A DNA stretch of 64,000 bases, taken from the NCBI RefSeq assembly GCF_016785095.1, contig NZ_JAEKJB010000002.1, forward strand, positions 1 through 64,000, written 5' to 3'. A model generated the notes under the pieces. It saw nothing but the letters and a program-made list of their open reading frames with translations, ran no database searches and was not told where the DNA came from. Position numbers and translations under genes: made by a program. Shown here in pieces: positions 1 to 9,798 of this stretch; position 1 is the first letter of the stretch; every line of letters starts with the position of its first letter. Source of the DNA: Alloalcanivorax marinus. GTDB lineage: Bacteria; Pseudomonadota; Gammaproteobacteria; Pseudomonadales; Alcanivoracaceae.

Positions 1-3
1 AAC

Positions 4-70
4 AGCCCGGTGGTCCGATCTACGGCACAGGTTCAAGGACCTCAGGAGCGACTCGGGTTGCCACCGGGCT
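4..70. repeat. 10-bp perfect inverted repeat closing a ~67-nt structure
   Basis: AGCCCGGTGG at 4-13 is the exact reverse complement of CCACCGGGCT at 61-70. A smaller hairpin (AGGT/ACCT) lies between them. This could be the 3' part of a structured RNA continuing from the left of the window, or a stand-alone hairpin. No RNA family is recognised with confidence. Confidence 0.4.
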
Positions 71-112
71 GACAGGGGATGGTAGCTAATCATCTCCCTG
101 CGGAGAGACACA

Positions 113-133
113 AGGAGCGGCTTCAGCCGCGAT
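113..133 (+). repeat. REP-like palindromic element
   Basis: AGGAGCGGCTTCAGCCGCGA is a short palindrome (GCGGCTNNAGCCGC core) that recurs at 13576-13600 and, as an inverted pair, at 46841-46925. All copies are intergenic. It matches the style of REP elements common in Pseudomonas and relatives. Confidence 0.7.
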
Positions 134-152
134 CAACCAACCACCCGCCCAC

Positions 153-182
153 AAAAAAGCCCGCCATTGGCGGGCTTTTTTG
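153..182. terminator. Bidirectional terminator downstream of fabB
   Basis: A GCCCGCC/GGCGGGC stem with a 3-nt loop is flanked by six A's on one side and six T's on the other, so it can work in either direction. It lies just past the fabB stop and probably ends the fabA-fabB transcript on the minus strand. Confidence 0.85.
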
Positions 183-202
183 TGTTCGAGGCGATGCTCG
201 GA

Positions 203-1414
203 TCATTCCCAGCGTTTCAGCGCCAGGGAGGCGTTGGTGCCGCCGAAGCCGAAGCTGTTGCTGAGCACCAGCTCGGGTCGCGTTTCCACGGTTTCACGCA
301 GAATCGGCAGGCCCTCGGCCAGCTCGTCCAGCTCGGTGATGTTGGCGGAAGCGGCCTGGAAGCCGTCGCGCATCATCAGCAGGCAGTAGATCGCTTCCTG
401 AACGCCGGCGGCGCCCAGGCTGTGGCCGGTGAGGCTCTTGGTGGAGCTGATCGCGGGCACCTGGTCGCCAAACACCTCGCGGATCGCCTTCAACTCGGCC
501 ACGTCACCCACCGGAGTGCTGGTGCCGTGGGCGTTGATGTAATCCACCGTGCCGTCCACGTTGGCCAGCGCCTGGCGCATGCAGCGTGCCGCGCCCTCGC
601 CGTTGGGGGCCACCATGTCGTGGCCGTCGCTGGTGGCGCCATAGCCCACCACCTCGGCGAGAATGCGCGCGCCGCGGGCCTTGGCGTGCTCCAGTTCCTC
701 GACCACCACCATGCCGCCGCCGCCGGCGATGACGAAGCCGTCGCGGCTGGCGTCATAGGCCCGGGAGGCGGTTTCCGGAGTGTCGTTGTATTTGGTGGAG
801 AGGGCGCCCATGCCGTCGAACAGGCAGCTCAGGGTCCAGTGTTCCTCCTCGCCGCCGCCGGCGAAGATCATATCCTGCTTGCCAAGCTGGATCTGCTCCA
901 CGGCGTTGCCGATGCAGTGGGCGCTGGTGGCGCAGGCACTGGCGATGGAGTAGTTCACGCCCTTGATCTTGAACGGCGTGGCCAGGCAGGCGGACACCGT
1001 GCTCGCCATCACCCGGGGCACCATGTACGGGCCCACGCGCTTGACGCCGCGCTCGCGGGCGATGTCGGCGGCGGCCACCTGGTTTTCCGAGGAATGGCCG
1101 CCGGACCCGGCGATCAGGCCGGTGCGCTCATTGCTGATCTCGTCGGCCTCCAGGCCGGCGTCGGCGATCGCATTCTGCATCGCCACGTAGGCGAAAGCGG
1201 CCGCGTCGCCCATGAAGCGGCGTGGCTTGCGGTCAATGTGTTCATCCAGGTCGATTTCAGGCGTCCCCGCCACCTGGCTGCGCATGCCTATTTCCTTATA
1301 GGCTTCCTTGAAGCGGATGCCGGAGCGGCTCTCTCGCAGGGCCCGGGATACGGTATCGGCATCGTTGCCCAGGCAGGAAACGATGCCCATGCCGGTAATC
1401 ACAACGCGTCGCAT
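203..1414 (-). CDS. fabB: 3-oxoacyl-[acyl-carrier-protein] synthase I
   Basis: Condenses malonyl-ACP with acyl-ACP in cytoplasmic type II fatty acid synthesis and is needed to elongate the cis-unsaturated intermediate made by FabA. At 403 residues it is the usual FabB length. The thiolase-fold triad is visible: nucleophile Cys161 in SIASACATS, His296 in NAHGTSTP and His331 in LTGHSLGA, with Lys326 nearby. The ATG has a GGAG about ten bases upstream. It follows fabA by 47 bp on the same strand, the classical fabAB operon, so both should be co-regulated to set membrane unsaturation. Confidence 0.96.
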   Translation of the reverse strand: MRRVVITGMGIVSCLGNDADTVSRALRESRSGIRFKEAYKEIGMRSQVAGTPEIDLDEHIDRKPRRFMGDAAAFAYVAMQNAIADAGLEADEISNERTGLIAGSGGHSSENQVAAADIARERGVKRVGPYMVPRVMASTVSACLATPFKIKGVNYSIASACATSAHCIGNAVEQIQLGKQDMIFAGGGEEEHWTLSCLFDGMGALSTKYNDTPETASRAYDASRDGFVIAGGGGMVVVEELEHAKARGARILAEVVGYGATSDGHDMVAPNGEGAARCMRQALANVDGTVDYINAHGTSTPVGDVAELKAIREVFGDQVPAISSTKSLTGHSLGAAGVQEAIYCLLMMRDGFQAASANITELDELAEGLPILRETVETRPELVLSNSFGFGGTNASLALKRWE

Positions 1415-1461
1415 ACTAGTGCTCCATCAAGATAACAGGGTCGTCTTCAACGCGGCCGCGC

Positions 1462-2007
1462 TCAAAAACCTTCCGTCGAAGTGAACAGGCCCACCCGCAG
1501 GTCGTCGGCCTGATAAATGTCATTGCCGTCCACGGATACGGTGGCGTCGGCGATGCCCATGGTGAGCTTGCGGGCGATCACTCTTTTGATATTGATCCGG
1601 TAGGTGAGTTTCTTGGCGGTGGGCAGCACCTGGCCGGAAAACTTCACCTGACCCACGCCCAGGGCGCGGCCGCGACCGGGGTTGCCGAGCCAGCCCAGGT
1701 GGAAGCCCAGCAGCTGCCAGGTGGCGTCCAGGCCCAGGCAGCCCGGCATCACCGGATCGCTCTCGAAGTGGCATTGGAAGAACCAAAGGTCCGGATGGAT
1801 GTCCAATTCCGCCACGATTTCACCCTTGCCGTAGCTGCCACCAGTCTCGGCGATGTGGACGATGCGGTCCATCATCAGCATATTGGGCAGCGGCAGGCGC
1901 GCGTTGCCGGGGCCGAACAGCTCCCCATGGGCGCAGGCGAGCAGGTCCTCGCGTGAGTAGGATGATTGTCTGTCGACGTTGCCGTCGTTGGGATTGCTAG
2001 GATTCAA
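1462..2007 (-). CDS. fabA: 3-hydroxydecanoyl-ACP dehydratase/isomerase
   Basis: Dehydrates 3-hydroxydecanoyl-ACP and isomerises the trans-2 product to cis-3-decenoyl-ACP, the branch point to unsaturated fatty acids. The FabA signature is intact, with catalytic His80 in [10 protein letters not shown] and Asp94 in GCLGLDAT, then the conserved [10 protein letters not shown] helix. The start is TTG: no ATG lies before Met44, GGAG sits about nine bases upstream, and the TTG places the conserved SYSREDLLA segment as in E. coli FabA (172 residues; 181 here). First gene of the fabAB operon. Confidence 0.95.
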   Translation of the reverse strand: MNPSNPNDGNVDRQSSYSREDLLACAHGELFGPGNARLPLPNMLMMDRIVHIAETGGSYGKGEIVAELDIHPDLWFFQCHFESDPVMPGCLGLDATWQLLGFHLGWLGNPGRGRALGVGQVKFSGQVLPTAKKLTYRINIKRVIARKLTMGIADATVSVDGNDIYQADDLRVGLFTSTEGF

Positions 2008-2077
2008 ACCTTTGACTCCACGTAAATCGGGTCGGCAGCGGGCGGCCCCCGGCGGGACCGACGCGAACCGGGTTAAC

Positions 2078-2122
2078 AGTATAGGGTTGCCGGATGACTC
2101 TTAGTTTACACCGTGTCGACCT
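2078..2122 (-). promoter_or_regulatory. Candidate fabA promoter with overlapping dyad operator
   Basis: On the minus strand a good -10 (TATACT, 2078-2083) has no recognisable -35 at 17-18 bp. In its place is an imperfect dyad at 2103-2122 (AGTTTACACCGTGTCGACCT on plus) with the AGT..AC..GT..GAC.T layout of DesT/FabR-type operators. The placement would suit repression or activation by an unsaturated-fatty-acid sensor. The operator identity is inferred by eye. Confidence 0.35.
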
Positions 2123-2295
2123 TTCACGAATTTGACATGGTAGCAGAGCGCTTTCACCAGGGACGAACGGTAAGCGTCTCAAAATATGTCCACGGTCAAG
2201 GCATGCCGGGATCGGGCGTGGGGGCGTGAAGGCGGGCTTGCAAAGCGGCGGTGCTCCGTCGATGATGCGCGCGCGCATACCAGCCGGAGGTACAA

Positions 2296-4257
2296 GTGGC
2301 GGCGGAAATCGGACATCTTTCCCTGTGGGTGGCCATGGCGACGGCCCTGGTCCTGGCGATCTTTCCCCTGATCGGCGTCCATCGCCGTGTGGTGGCCTGG
2401 CAGCAGTACGCGCGGCCCCTGGCCTGGCTGCAGTGGCTGGCCCTGACGGTGGCCATCGTGGCGCTGGGCTACGGCTTCTACATCAACGACTTCTCGATCA
2501 CCTACGTGGCCAACCACAGCAACTCCGAGCTGCCGCTGGGCTACCGCCTGTCGGCGATCTGGGGCGGCCATGAGGGCTCGTTGCTGCTGTGGGCCTGGAT
2601 GCTGGGCGGCTGGACCGCGCTGGTCGGTCTGTTCAGCCGCAAGGTGCCTCTGGACATGGTGGTCCGGGTGCTGGCGGTCATGGGCATGATCGCGGTGGGC
2701 TTCCTGGCCTTCATGCTGCTCACCTCCAACCCCTTTGACCGCTCCCTGCCGTGGTTCCCCATCGACGGCGCCGACCTTAACCCGCTGCTCCAGGACCCGG
2801 GCCTGATCGTCCATCCGCCCATGCTGTACATGGGCTACGTGGGGTTCTCGGTGGCTTTCGCGTTCGCCGTCGCCGGGCTGATGGCCGGCAACCTGGACCC
2901 GGCCTGGGCGCGCTGGGCGCGGCCCTGGACCACCGTGGCCTGGTGCTTTCTCACCGTCGGCATCGCCCTGGGCTCCTGGTGGGCCTACTACGAGCTGGGC
3001 TGGGGCGGCTGGTGGTTCTGGGACCCGGTGGAAAACGCCTCGCTGATGCCCTGGCTGGCCGGCACCGCCCTGATTCATTCCCTGGCGGTGAGCGAGAAGC
3101 GCAACCTGTTCCGTGCCTGGACCGTGCTGCTGGCCATCGTGGCGTTCTCGCTGAGCCTGCTGGGCACCTTCCTGGTCCGTTCCGGGGTGCTGACCTCGGT
3201 GCACGCCTTCGCCAACGACCCCAGCCGGGGCGCCTTCATCCTGGCGTTCCTGGCGGTAGTGGCCGGCGGCGCGCTGACCCTGTTCGCGCTGCGCGCCGGG
3301 CAGTTGGAAGGCAAGGGCGGCTTTAAGCTGATGTCCCGGGAGACCTTCCTGCTGGGCAATAACCTGATGCTGCTGGTGGCCGCCTCGGCGGTACTGCTGG
3401 GCACGCTTTACCCGCTGCTCGGCGAGGCGCTGGACATCAAGGTCTCGATCCGCAGCCCTTATTTCAACGGCTTCTTCGTGCCCCTGGCGTTGCTGCTCAT
3501 GGTGTTGCTGGTGCCCGGCGTGATGAGCAACTGGAAGCGCCAGGACGGCGGCGCCGTGGCGCGCCGCCTGCTGTGGTTGGTGCCGGCGGCCCTGGTGGCC
3601 GGTTTCCTGGCCTCACGGCTGCCCGGCGACACCCCCTGGGTGGGCACACTGGCGATCATGCTGGCGCTGTTCGTGGTGCTCGCCCATCTGGACGACCTGG
3701 TGCGCCGGGCGCTGGCCTATGGTCAGGGGCTGGCGGTTGGCCTGGGCAAGCTTGGGCGCGGCTACTATGGCATGGTGCTGGCCCATTGTGGTCTGGCGGT
3801 GCTGGTGGCCGGCATCACCGTGGTCAGCTACCACGAGGTGGAGCGCGACGTGCGCATGGCCCCCGGCGACGTGGCCGAGGTGGGTGGCTACCGCTTCGAA
3901 TTCGACCAGTTGAGCGCCTATCGGGGCCCAAATTTCGATTCCCGCAAGGGCCACTTCGTGGTCAGCCGCGATGGTGAAGTGGTCACCGAGATGAACCCGG
4001 AGAAACGCACCTACCGGGCCAGCGGCCAGGTAATGACCGAGGCGGCCATCGACGGTCGGCTGATGCGTGATCTGTACGTGGCCCTGGGCGAACCGCTGGA
4101 GGGCGACGCCTGGGCCGTGCGCATCTACTACAAGCCCATGGTGCGGTGGATCTGGCTGGGCGCGCTGATCATGGCTCTGGGGGGCGGTCTGGCGCTCACC
4201 GACGCGCGCTATCGCAAGAAGATCGGTCGCCGCGAGGAGGAACCGGCCTATGAGTAA
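2296..4257 (+). CDS. ccmF: Cytochrome c maturation heme lyase CcmF
   Basis: Large polytopic inner-membrane protein that takes heme from holo-CcmE and ligates it to apocytochrome c with CcmH/CcmI. The 653 residues match the E. coli protein (647). The periplasmic WWD heme-binding segment (WGGWWFWDPVENASLM) is at residues 236-251, with many hydrophobic helices and conserved histidines on either side. The start is GTG with CCGGAGG five bases upstream. It overlaps ccmG by 8 bp. It leads a ccmFGHI block separated by 12 kb from ccmABCDE. Confidence 0.96.
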   Translation: MAAEIGHLSLWVAMATALVLAIFPLIGVHRRVVAWQQYARPLAWLQWLALTVAIVALGYGFYINDFSITYVANHSNSELPLGYRLSAIWGGHEGSLLLWAWMLGGWTALVGLFSRKVPLDMVVRVLAVMGMIAVGFLAFMLLTSNPFDRSLPWFPIDGADLNPLLQDPGLIVHPPMLYMGYVGFSVAFAFAVAGLMAGNLDPAWARWARPWTTVAWCFLTVGIALGSWWAYYELGWGGWWFWDPVENASLMPWLAGTALIHSLAVSEKRNLFRAWTVLLAIVAFSLSLLGTFLVRSGVLTSVHAFANDPSRGAFILAFLAVVAGGALTLFALRAGQLEGKGGFKLMSRETFLLGNNLMLLVAASAVLLGTLYPLLGEALDIKVSIRSPYFNGFFVPLALLLMVLLVPGVMSNWKRQDGGAVARRLLWLVPAALVAGFLASRLPGDTPWVGTLAIMLALFVVLAHLDDLVRRALAYGQGLAVGLGKLGRGYYGMVLAHCGLAVLVAGITVVSYHEVERDVRMAPGDVAEVGGYRFEFDQLSAYRGPNFDSRKGHFVVSRDGEVVTEMNPEKRTYRASGQVMTEAAIDGRLMRDLYVALGEPLEGDAWAVRIYYKPMVRWIWLGALIMALGGGLALTDARYRKKIGRREEEPAYE

Positions 4258-4801
4258 GAAGACCACCAGCCTGTGGGTGTTCGTGCCGCTGGTCGGCTTT
4301 GTCGCCCTGGCGATCCTGCTTGCCAGCGGCCTGGGCCGCAATCCGGAGGAGCTGCCGTCGGCGCTGGCCGGCAAGCCGGTGCCGGAGTTCTCCAAACCGT
4401 CGCTGCTGTCCGGCGACACTCTCAGCGAGGAGCGGCTGCACGGCCAGTGGCAACTGCTCAATGTGTGGGGCACCTGGTGCCCTACCTGCTATGTGGAGCA
4501 CCCCTATCTGCTGGAACTGGCGGAACGCGGCGTGCCCATTGTCGGCATGGACTACAAGGACGAGGACGACAAGGCCCGCGACTACCTGGCCCGCTACGGC
4601 AACCCCTTCACCGAGGTGATCGTCGATGCCGATGGCCAGCTGGGGCTGGACCTGGGCGTTTACGGCGCTCCGGAAACCTTCCTGATCAATCCGCGCGGGG
4701 AGATCGTGCTGCGCCACGTGGGCGAGATGAACCAGCGCGCCTGGGACGAAAAGTTCGCGCCGGTACTGCGCCAGGCGGGCAATCCGCTGGGAGGCCCGTG
4801 A
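4250..4801 (+). CDS. ccmG: Periplasmic thiol:disulfide oxidoreductase CcmG/DsbE
   Basis: Membrane-anchored thioredoxin-fold protein that keeps apocytochrome c heme-binding cysteines reduced. One N-terminal helix (about residues 8-26) precedes the domain. The redox motif is WCPTC (Cys77, Cys80), and the cis-proline loop is in YGAPETF. It overlaps ccmF upstream by 8 bp and shares one base with the ccmH start (TGATG), indicating coupled translation. Confidence 0.95.
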   Translation: MSKKTTSLWVFVPLVGFVALAILLASGLGRNPEELPSALAGKPVPEFSKPSLLSGDTLSEERLHGQWQLLNVWGTWCPTCYVEHPYLLELAERGVPIVGMDYKDEDDKARDYLARYGNPFTEVIVDADGQLGLDLGVYGAPETFLINPRGEIVLRHVGEMNQRAWDEKFAPVLRQAGNPLGGP

Positions 4802-5211
4802 TGATCCGCGCGCTGGTTCTGCTGACCCTGCTGCTGACGGCGCCGCTGCGGGCCGCCATTGATATCTACCAGTTCGACGACACCGCCCAGCAGGACCGTT
4901 TCCACCGGCTCACCGAGGAACTGCGCTGCCCCAAGTGCCAGAACCAGAGCATCGCCGACTCCGACGCGGAGATCGCCCGGGATATGCGCGAGCGGGTGGC
5001 GCGCATGATTCGCGATGGCCGTAGCAACGAGGAGATCGTTGAGTTCTTCGTCGCCCGTTACGGCGATTTCGTCAGTTACCGCCCGCCGGTCAACGAACGC
5101 ACCGCCATTCTCTGGGTGGGCCCGGTGTCGCTGCTGATCCTGGGTGGCCTGGGCATTCTGTTGCTGGCCCGCCGCGCCAGCCGTCGCGTGGAGGAGGACG
5201 ACCCCGAATGA
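4801..5211 (+). CDS. ccmH: Cytochrome c maturation protein CcmH (short form)
   Basis: Membrane-anchored periplasmic reductant of apocytochrome c. A signal sequence (about residues 1-18) is followed by the family motif LRCPKCQNQS with Cys43 and Cys46, then one C-terminal helix near residues 103-120. At 136 residues this is the short form; E. coli CcmH is a CcmH-CcmI fusion, here split into two genes. The ATG overlaps the ccmG stop. A GTG one codon earlier is possible but less likely. Confidence 0.94.
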   Translation: MIRALVLLTLLLTAPLRAAIDIYQFDDTAQQDRFHRLTEELRCPKCQNQSIADSDAEIARDMRERVARMIRDGRSNEEIVEFFVARYGDFVSYRPPVNERTAILWVGPVSLLILGGLGILLLARRASRRVEEDDPE

Positions 5212-6233
5212 CTTTGTTCGTGATTCTGCCGCTGGTGCTGCTGCTGGCGGTTCTGGTGTGTTTCGGATTGTGGCGGCGCGAGCGGCTGCGCGCCGGCGAG
5301 CCGGTGTCCTGGCGGGGCCTGGCGCTGCCGCTGCTGGTGGTGGTGCTGGCCGGGCTGGGCTATCTGACCCTGGGGCTGCACCCGGAAACCGCCGGCTGGC
5401 TCGCCGAGCAGAACCGCTACGATGACGTTGCCCGGCGCGTGATTCGCGGCGAGGGCCCGAGCGAGAACGACCACGACATCTCCGCCCAGGCGCTCACCCG
5501 GGTGCTGCAATCGCGGCTGGCCCGGGACCCGAGCCAGCCGGGCTGGTACACCCTCGGCCTGCTCTACGATCAGCTTGGCGCGCCGGCCCAGGCCCAGGAA
5601 GCGGCCCGTCGCGCCCTGGCGCTGGACCCGGACGACGACGGCGCCCGCCTGTTGTTGGCGCGCGGCATGATTGCCCAGAACCAGGGCCGGCTCAGCGACG
5701 AAGCCGATGCCCAGATCCAGCGCGTGCTGGATGACCAGCCCCAGCATGACGGCGCCTTGATGCTGCGCGCCATGGCCGCCACCGAAGCGCGCCGTTTCGA
5801 CCTGGCGGCGCAATCCTGGCGCGCGCTGCTGGCGCGCCACGGCGAGGGCGAAGCCGGCCGCTTGATTCGCCAGGGGCTGGCCCGCGCCGAGGAGCAAAAG
5901 GAGCGCGGTGACAAGCTGGCCAATCTGAGCGTTACCGTGGACGCCCCGGATCTGCCCGATGGCGGCACCCTGTTCGTGTTCCTGCGCCGTCAGGGCGAGG
6001 GCGGCCAGCCGTTGGCGGCGCGCCGCGTGCTGGTGGAATCGTTTCCCGTTACCGTGACCCTGACGCCGTCGGACTGGCTGCAGGGTTACCCGGAAAACCT
6101 GGAGGTCCTGCGGGTGGCGGCACGCTATACGCCGGCGCCGGGCTCCAATGTGGAACAGGCGCGGCTGGGCACCGAACCGGTGCCGCTGGCGCTTGGGGAG
6201 AGCCCGGCGGCGCGGCTGACACTGGCGCCCTGA
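5208..6233 (+). CDS. ccmI: Cytochrome c biogenesis TPR protein CcmI
   Basis: Apocytochrome c chaperone that recognises the C-terminal helix of c-type apocytochromes and delivers them to CcmF/CcmH. Two N-terminal transmembrane helices (about residues 2-20 and 35-52) bracket a basic loop. A TPR domain (about 105-215) and a C-terminal periplasmic domain follow. It starts with a 4-bp ATGA overlap with ccmH and is the last gene of this ccm block. Confidence 0.92.
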   Translation: MTLFVILPLVLLLAVLVCFGLWRRERLRAGEPVSWRGLALPLLVVVLAGLGYLTLGLHPETAGWLAEQNRYDDVARRVIRGEGPSENDHDISAQALTRVLQSRLARDPSQPGWYTLGLLYDQLGAPAQAQEAARRALALDPDDDGARLLLARGMIAQNQGRLSDEADAQIQRVLDDQPQHDGALMLRAMAATEARRFDLAAQSWRALLARHGEGEAGRLIRQGLARAEEQKERGDKLANLSVTVDAPDLPDGGTLFVFLRRQGEGGQPLAARRVLVESFPVTVTLTPSDWLQGYPENLEVLRVAARYTPAPGSNVEQARLGTEPVPLALGESPAARLTLAP

Positions 6234-7010
<777 letters not shown>

Positions 7011-7033
7011 GGCCGCGGTCATCGCGACGAGAT

Positions 7034-7063
7034 AAAAGGGGAAGCTTCGGCTTCCCTTTTTTT
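7034..7063 (+). terminator. Rho-independent terminator of adk
   Basis: GGGAAGC and GCTTCCC arms around a TTCG tetraloop are followed by seven T's, 24 bases past the adk stop. Confidence 0.93.
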
Positions 7064-7189
7064 CGGTCTCGTTATCGTGATTAAAGCCGTCCCGTTCGCC
7101 GCCACCCGCTGACCGCGCCGCGTCGCTCACCTATCATTGATCCTGGATCGGTTTGGATGCCGTGGTCGCACACTAGGAGGCTTGCCTGT

Positions 7190-8155
7190 ATGACATCTAA
7201 AAAAACCGCCGTGGTGCTGGTTAACCTTGGCACCCCCGACGCCCCCACGTCGGGCGCGGTGCGCCGCTATCTCAAACAGTTCTTGTCCGATCCGCGCGTG
7301 GTGGAAGCGCCGCGCTTCGTCTGGTTCTGGGTGCTGCGCCTGTTTATTCTGCCTTTCCGGCCGCGACGCGTGGCCGGCCTCTATGCCTCGATCTGGGGTG
7401 ACGACTCACCGATCCGCGAAGTCTCCGAGCAACAGGCCCAAGCCCTGGACCAACGCCTCGACGTTACCGTCCGCCACGCCATGACCTACGGCTATCCGGC
7501 CATGCCCGCGGTGCTCGACGAGCTCGCCGACGCCGGCCACGATCATCTTTTGATTCTGCCTCTCTATCCACAGTATTCCGGCTCGACCACCGGAGCGGTG
7601 GCCGATGTGCTCGCCGACTGGGCACGGGGCCGTCGTGAAGTGCCGGGCTTCACGCTGATCAAGGATTATTGGCAACATCCGGCCTGGCTTGATGCCATGG
7701 TCGATAGCATCCGCGATTTCCGTGAGCAGCACGGCGAGGCCGAGAAGCTGTTGTTCTCCTTTCATGGTATCCCCAAGCGTTACCAGGAACTGGGTGATCG
7801 CTACGGCGAGCGGTGTCTGCAATCGGCGGCGCGTATCGCCGAGCGACTGTCCCTGAGCAACGATGCCTGGGCGGTGACCTTTCAATCGCGGTTCGGACCG
7901 CAGGAATGGTTGAATCCCTACACCGATAAAACCCTGGAAGAGTGGGGCGCCGCCGGCGTGCGCTCGGTGCAGGTCGTGTGCCCGGGTTTCGCCGCCGACT
8001 GTTTGGAAACTCTGGAGGAGATCGATTCGGAAAATCGCGAGATCTTTCTGCACGCGGGGGGGGAATCGTTTGCCTATATTCCCGCCTTGAACGCGCGCCC
8101 CACGCACATCGATGCATTGGAACGAATCATAGCGGGGGCCTTACCGCGAAACTGA
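7190..8155 (+). CDS. hemH: Ferrochelatase
   Basis: Inserts Fe2+ into protoporphyrin IX, the last step of protoheme synthesis, and so supplies the neighbouring ccm system and bacterioferritin. The 321-residue protein starts NLGTPDAP as in the family. The catalytic metal-site His192 lies in SFHGIPKRY and Glu292 in GGESFAYIPALN. The ATG was chosen because AGGAGG lies nine bases upstream; an upstream in-frame ATG at 7157 would add a non-conserved leader. Confidence 0.96.
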   Translation: MTSKKTAVVLVNLGTPDAPTSGAVRRYLKQFLSDPRVVEAPRFVWFWVLRLFILPFRPRRVAGLYASIWGDDSPIREVSEQQAQALDQRLDVTVRHAMTYGYPAMPAVLDELADAGHDHLLILPLYPQYSGSTTGAVADVLADWARGRREVPGFTLIKDYWQHPAWLDAMVDSIRDFREQHGEAEKLLFSFHGIPKRYQELGDRYGERCLQSAARIAERLSLSNDAWAVTFQSRFGPQEWLNPYTDKTLEEWGAAGVRSVQVVCPGFAADCLETLEEIDSENREIFLHAGGESFAYIPALNARPTHIDALERIIAGALPRN

Positions 8156-8178
8156 AAAACGTATGTCGATGGATTGGA

Positions 8179-8208
8179 AGGGGGCGACTCATGGAGCGCC
8201 CCTTTTTT
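8179..8208 (+). terminator. Terminator of hemH
   Basis: GGGGCG and CGCCCC arms with a 10-nt loop are followed by six T's, about 25 bases past the hemH stop. Confidence 0.9.
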
Positions 8209-8352
8209 GTTTTTCGCCGACAAAAAAGTGGTTCTTTTTTATTTTTTACTTATTCGTGCCGGCTGCTGGTCAAATAATGTACCAACGTAATTTTTTTTGT
8301 GCTACTTTCCGACTGTCGCAGAAAAACGACGTCATAGATTAGGAGATCGATC

Positions 8353-9186
8353 ATGGCCCGAGCAGCAAAGAAAGCAGCCACTAAGCGAGCGACGCGTAAG
8401 AAGACGACCGCTCGCAAGACCACCGCCGCCAAGACCACGGCGCGCAAACAAACCGCCAGCAAGGCACCGGCGGTTCCGAAATCAGTAAGCAACGCCGAAG
8501 CCAAGTTCAAGCTTCAGGAAAAGGCGGTTACCCAGGCGGAGAAAAAAGTCGACCAGGCGGAAGCCCGACTCGATCGCCACAAGAAGAAGGTCGATACCGA
8601 AAACGGCAAGCTCGGTAAATTGCGTACCGACCTCGCCGCCAAGCGCGACAAGGTAAAGGGCAAGGCCACCGCCGCCGCCAAGCGTGCCGTGGATACCGCT
8701 CGCGGTCGCATGAATACCCAGCGGCTCAAACTTCAGGACCTGCGAGGTGAAAGCAAACTGATTCGCGCCGAGATTCAGGCGGCGAAGAAAGTGGTTACCC
8801 GCGAGAAGAAAAAGCTGCGTACCGCTCAGCGCAATCTGTCCGCCAAGATGCGTGAGTACGAGCGCAAGCTGGCCAAGAAAGCCAAGGCCGCTCAGAAGAA
8901 GGCGGAACAGAAAGCCAAGACCGCCGCGCGCAAGGCCGCCGCCAAGTCGAAGAGCAGCGCCAAGAAGAGCACGGCGAAGAAAGCCACCGCCAGGAAAGCC
9001 ACCGCCAAGAAGAGCGCCGCGAAGAAATCCACCGCAGGCAAGAGCGCGGCCAGGAAGACTTCCACGCGCAAGAGCCCGGCCCGCAAAACCGCCGCCAAGA
9101 AGACCACGGCGCGCAAGAGCACCGCTGGCAAGAAGAGCGCGGCTCGTAAGTCCACGGCCCGTACCAGCCCGGCCAAGCAGAGCTGA
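8353..9186 (+). CDS. Histone H1-like (AlgP-type) lysine/alanine-rich DNA-binding protein
   Basis: 277 residues dominated by Lys, Ala, Thr, Ser and Arg. Residues 1-40 and 185-277 are low-complexity KKXTA/AKKS/ARKS repeats resembling eukaryotic H1 tails and Pseudomonas AlgP. Residues about 48-185 form a charged, heptad-rich coiled coil. It is expected to bind DNA non-specifically and shape the nucleoid. AGGAG lies eight bases before the ATG, and the upstream 140 bp are unusually AT-rich. Family assignment rests on composition and architecture; a regulatory role as in AlgP is unproven. Confidence 0.85.
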   Translation: MARAAKKAATKRATRKKTTARKTTAAKTTARKQTASKAPAVPKSVSNAEAKFKLQEKAVTQAEKKVDQAEARLDRHKKKVDTENGKLGKLRTDLAAKRDKVKGKATAAAKRAVDTARGRMNTQRLKLQDLRGESKLIRAEIQAAKKVVTREKKKLRTAQRNLSAKMREYERKLAKKAKAAQKKAEQKAKTAARKAAAKSKSSAKKSTAKKATARKATAKKSAAKKSTAGKSAARKTSTRKSPARKTAAKKTTARKSTAGKKSAARKSTARTSPAKQS

Positions 9187-9205
9187 CCGGATACCGGAAC
9201 CAGCC

Positions 9206-9243
9206 CCGCCGCCGCCCCCGATCCCGGGGGCGGCGGCGTTTTT
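9206..9243 (+). terminator. Strong terminator after the H1-like gene
   Basis: GCCGCCGCCCCC pairs with GGGGGCGGCGGC around a short GATC-type loop, followed by five T's. Confidence 0.93.
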
Positions 9244-9275
9244 GACCCCCGCCACGGATCGCGCCGAAAGGTGTT

Positions 9276-9294
9276 GATAATAATTCGCATTAGG
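9276..9294 (+). promoter_or_regulatory. Fur box upstream of bfd
   Basis: GATAATAATTCGCATTAGG matches 13 of 19 positions of the Fur consensus GATAATGATAATCATTATC and lies about 40 bases upstream of the bfd start. It implies iron repression of bfd, as known for bfd in Pseudomonas and E. coli. Confidence 0.75.
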
Positions 9295-9332
9295 GTTAAC
9301 CTGCTTTTCGAGATTGAGGAGTAGGCGTAGCT

Positions 9333-9566
9333 ATGTACGTATGTCTCTGCAACGGCATCACTGACAGCCAAATACGGGAAGCAGCCGAAAGCGGTTGCGA
9401 CAGCCTGCGTGATCTTCGTCGGGAACTTGGGGTTGGCAGTCAGTGTGCCAAATGTGCACGGCACGCCCGCCAGGTATTGCGTGATACCCGTAGCGCCATG
9501 CCAGCGACCTCTTCTCTCTCCCCCGGCCGGGGTGAAGTCGTGCAGTTCTGGCCACGGACCGCCTGA
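9333..9566 (+). CDS. bfd: Bacterioferritin-associated ferredoxin
   Basis: Small [2Fe-2S] protein that docks on bacterioferritin and reduces its core to release Fe2+ when iron is scarce. The four cluster ligands are present: Cys4 and Cys6 in MYVCLCNG, Cys38 and Cys41 in SQCAKCARHA. The 77 residues exceed E. coli Bfd (64) by a non-conserved tail. The Fur box upstream and bfr immediately downstream fit the role. Confidence 0.93.
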   Translation: MYVCLCNGITDSQIREAAESGCDSLRDLRRELGVGSQCAKCARHARQVLRDTRSAMPATSSLSPGRGEVVQFWPRTA

Positions 9567-9677
9567 ACCGCGCCGGCTTCGGAACCACCCGGGCCACGGC
9601 GACCGCCCAGCCAGGCACGATACCGTAAACGGTAGCGAGCCAAGCCAGGGACGGGCCCGCCGGATGTCAGTAAAGAC

Positions 9678-9696
9678 TGATTCTCATTTATATAAC
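9678..9696 (+). promoter_or_regulatory. Second Fur-like site, between bfd and bfr
   Basis: An AT-rich stretch whose minus-strand reading contains AAATGAGAATCA, a typical Fur half-site. It lies about 100 bases before bfr. The other half is degenerate. Confidence 0.45.
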
Positions 9697-9798
9697 TAGT
9701 TGTATTTACTGGTTTTTTTTGTCGCGAGCCCTTGTCGGGGCCGGCCTGTTGCACAACAATGGGCGCGTTCCCCAATTCCCCGGCAATGGAGAGGCACC

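Noticed and set aside
4..75. 3' end of 6S RNA
   Set aside because: TTCAAGG and a closing stem are reminiscent, but the stem closes within 67 bases and the rest does not match what I remember of the family. Without upstream sequence I cannot support it.
167..1435. Plus-strand open frame of 422 codons opposite fabB
   Set aside because: fabB is certain from its catalytic triad; the antisense frame is a GC artefact and overlaps a terminator.
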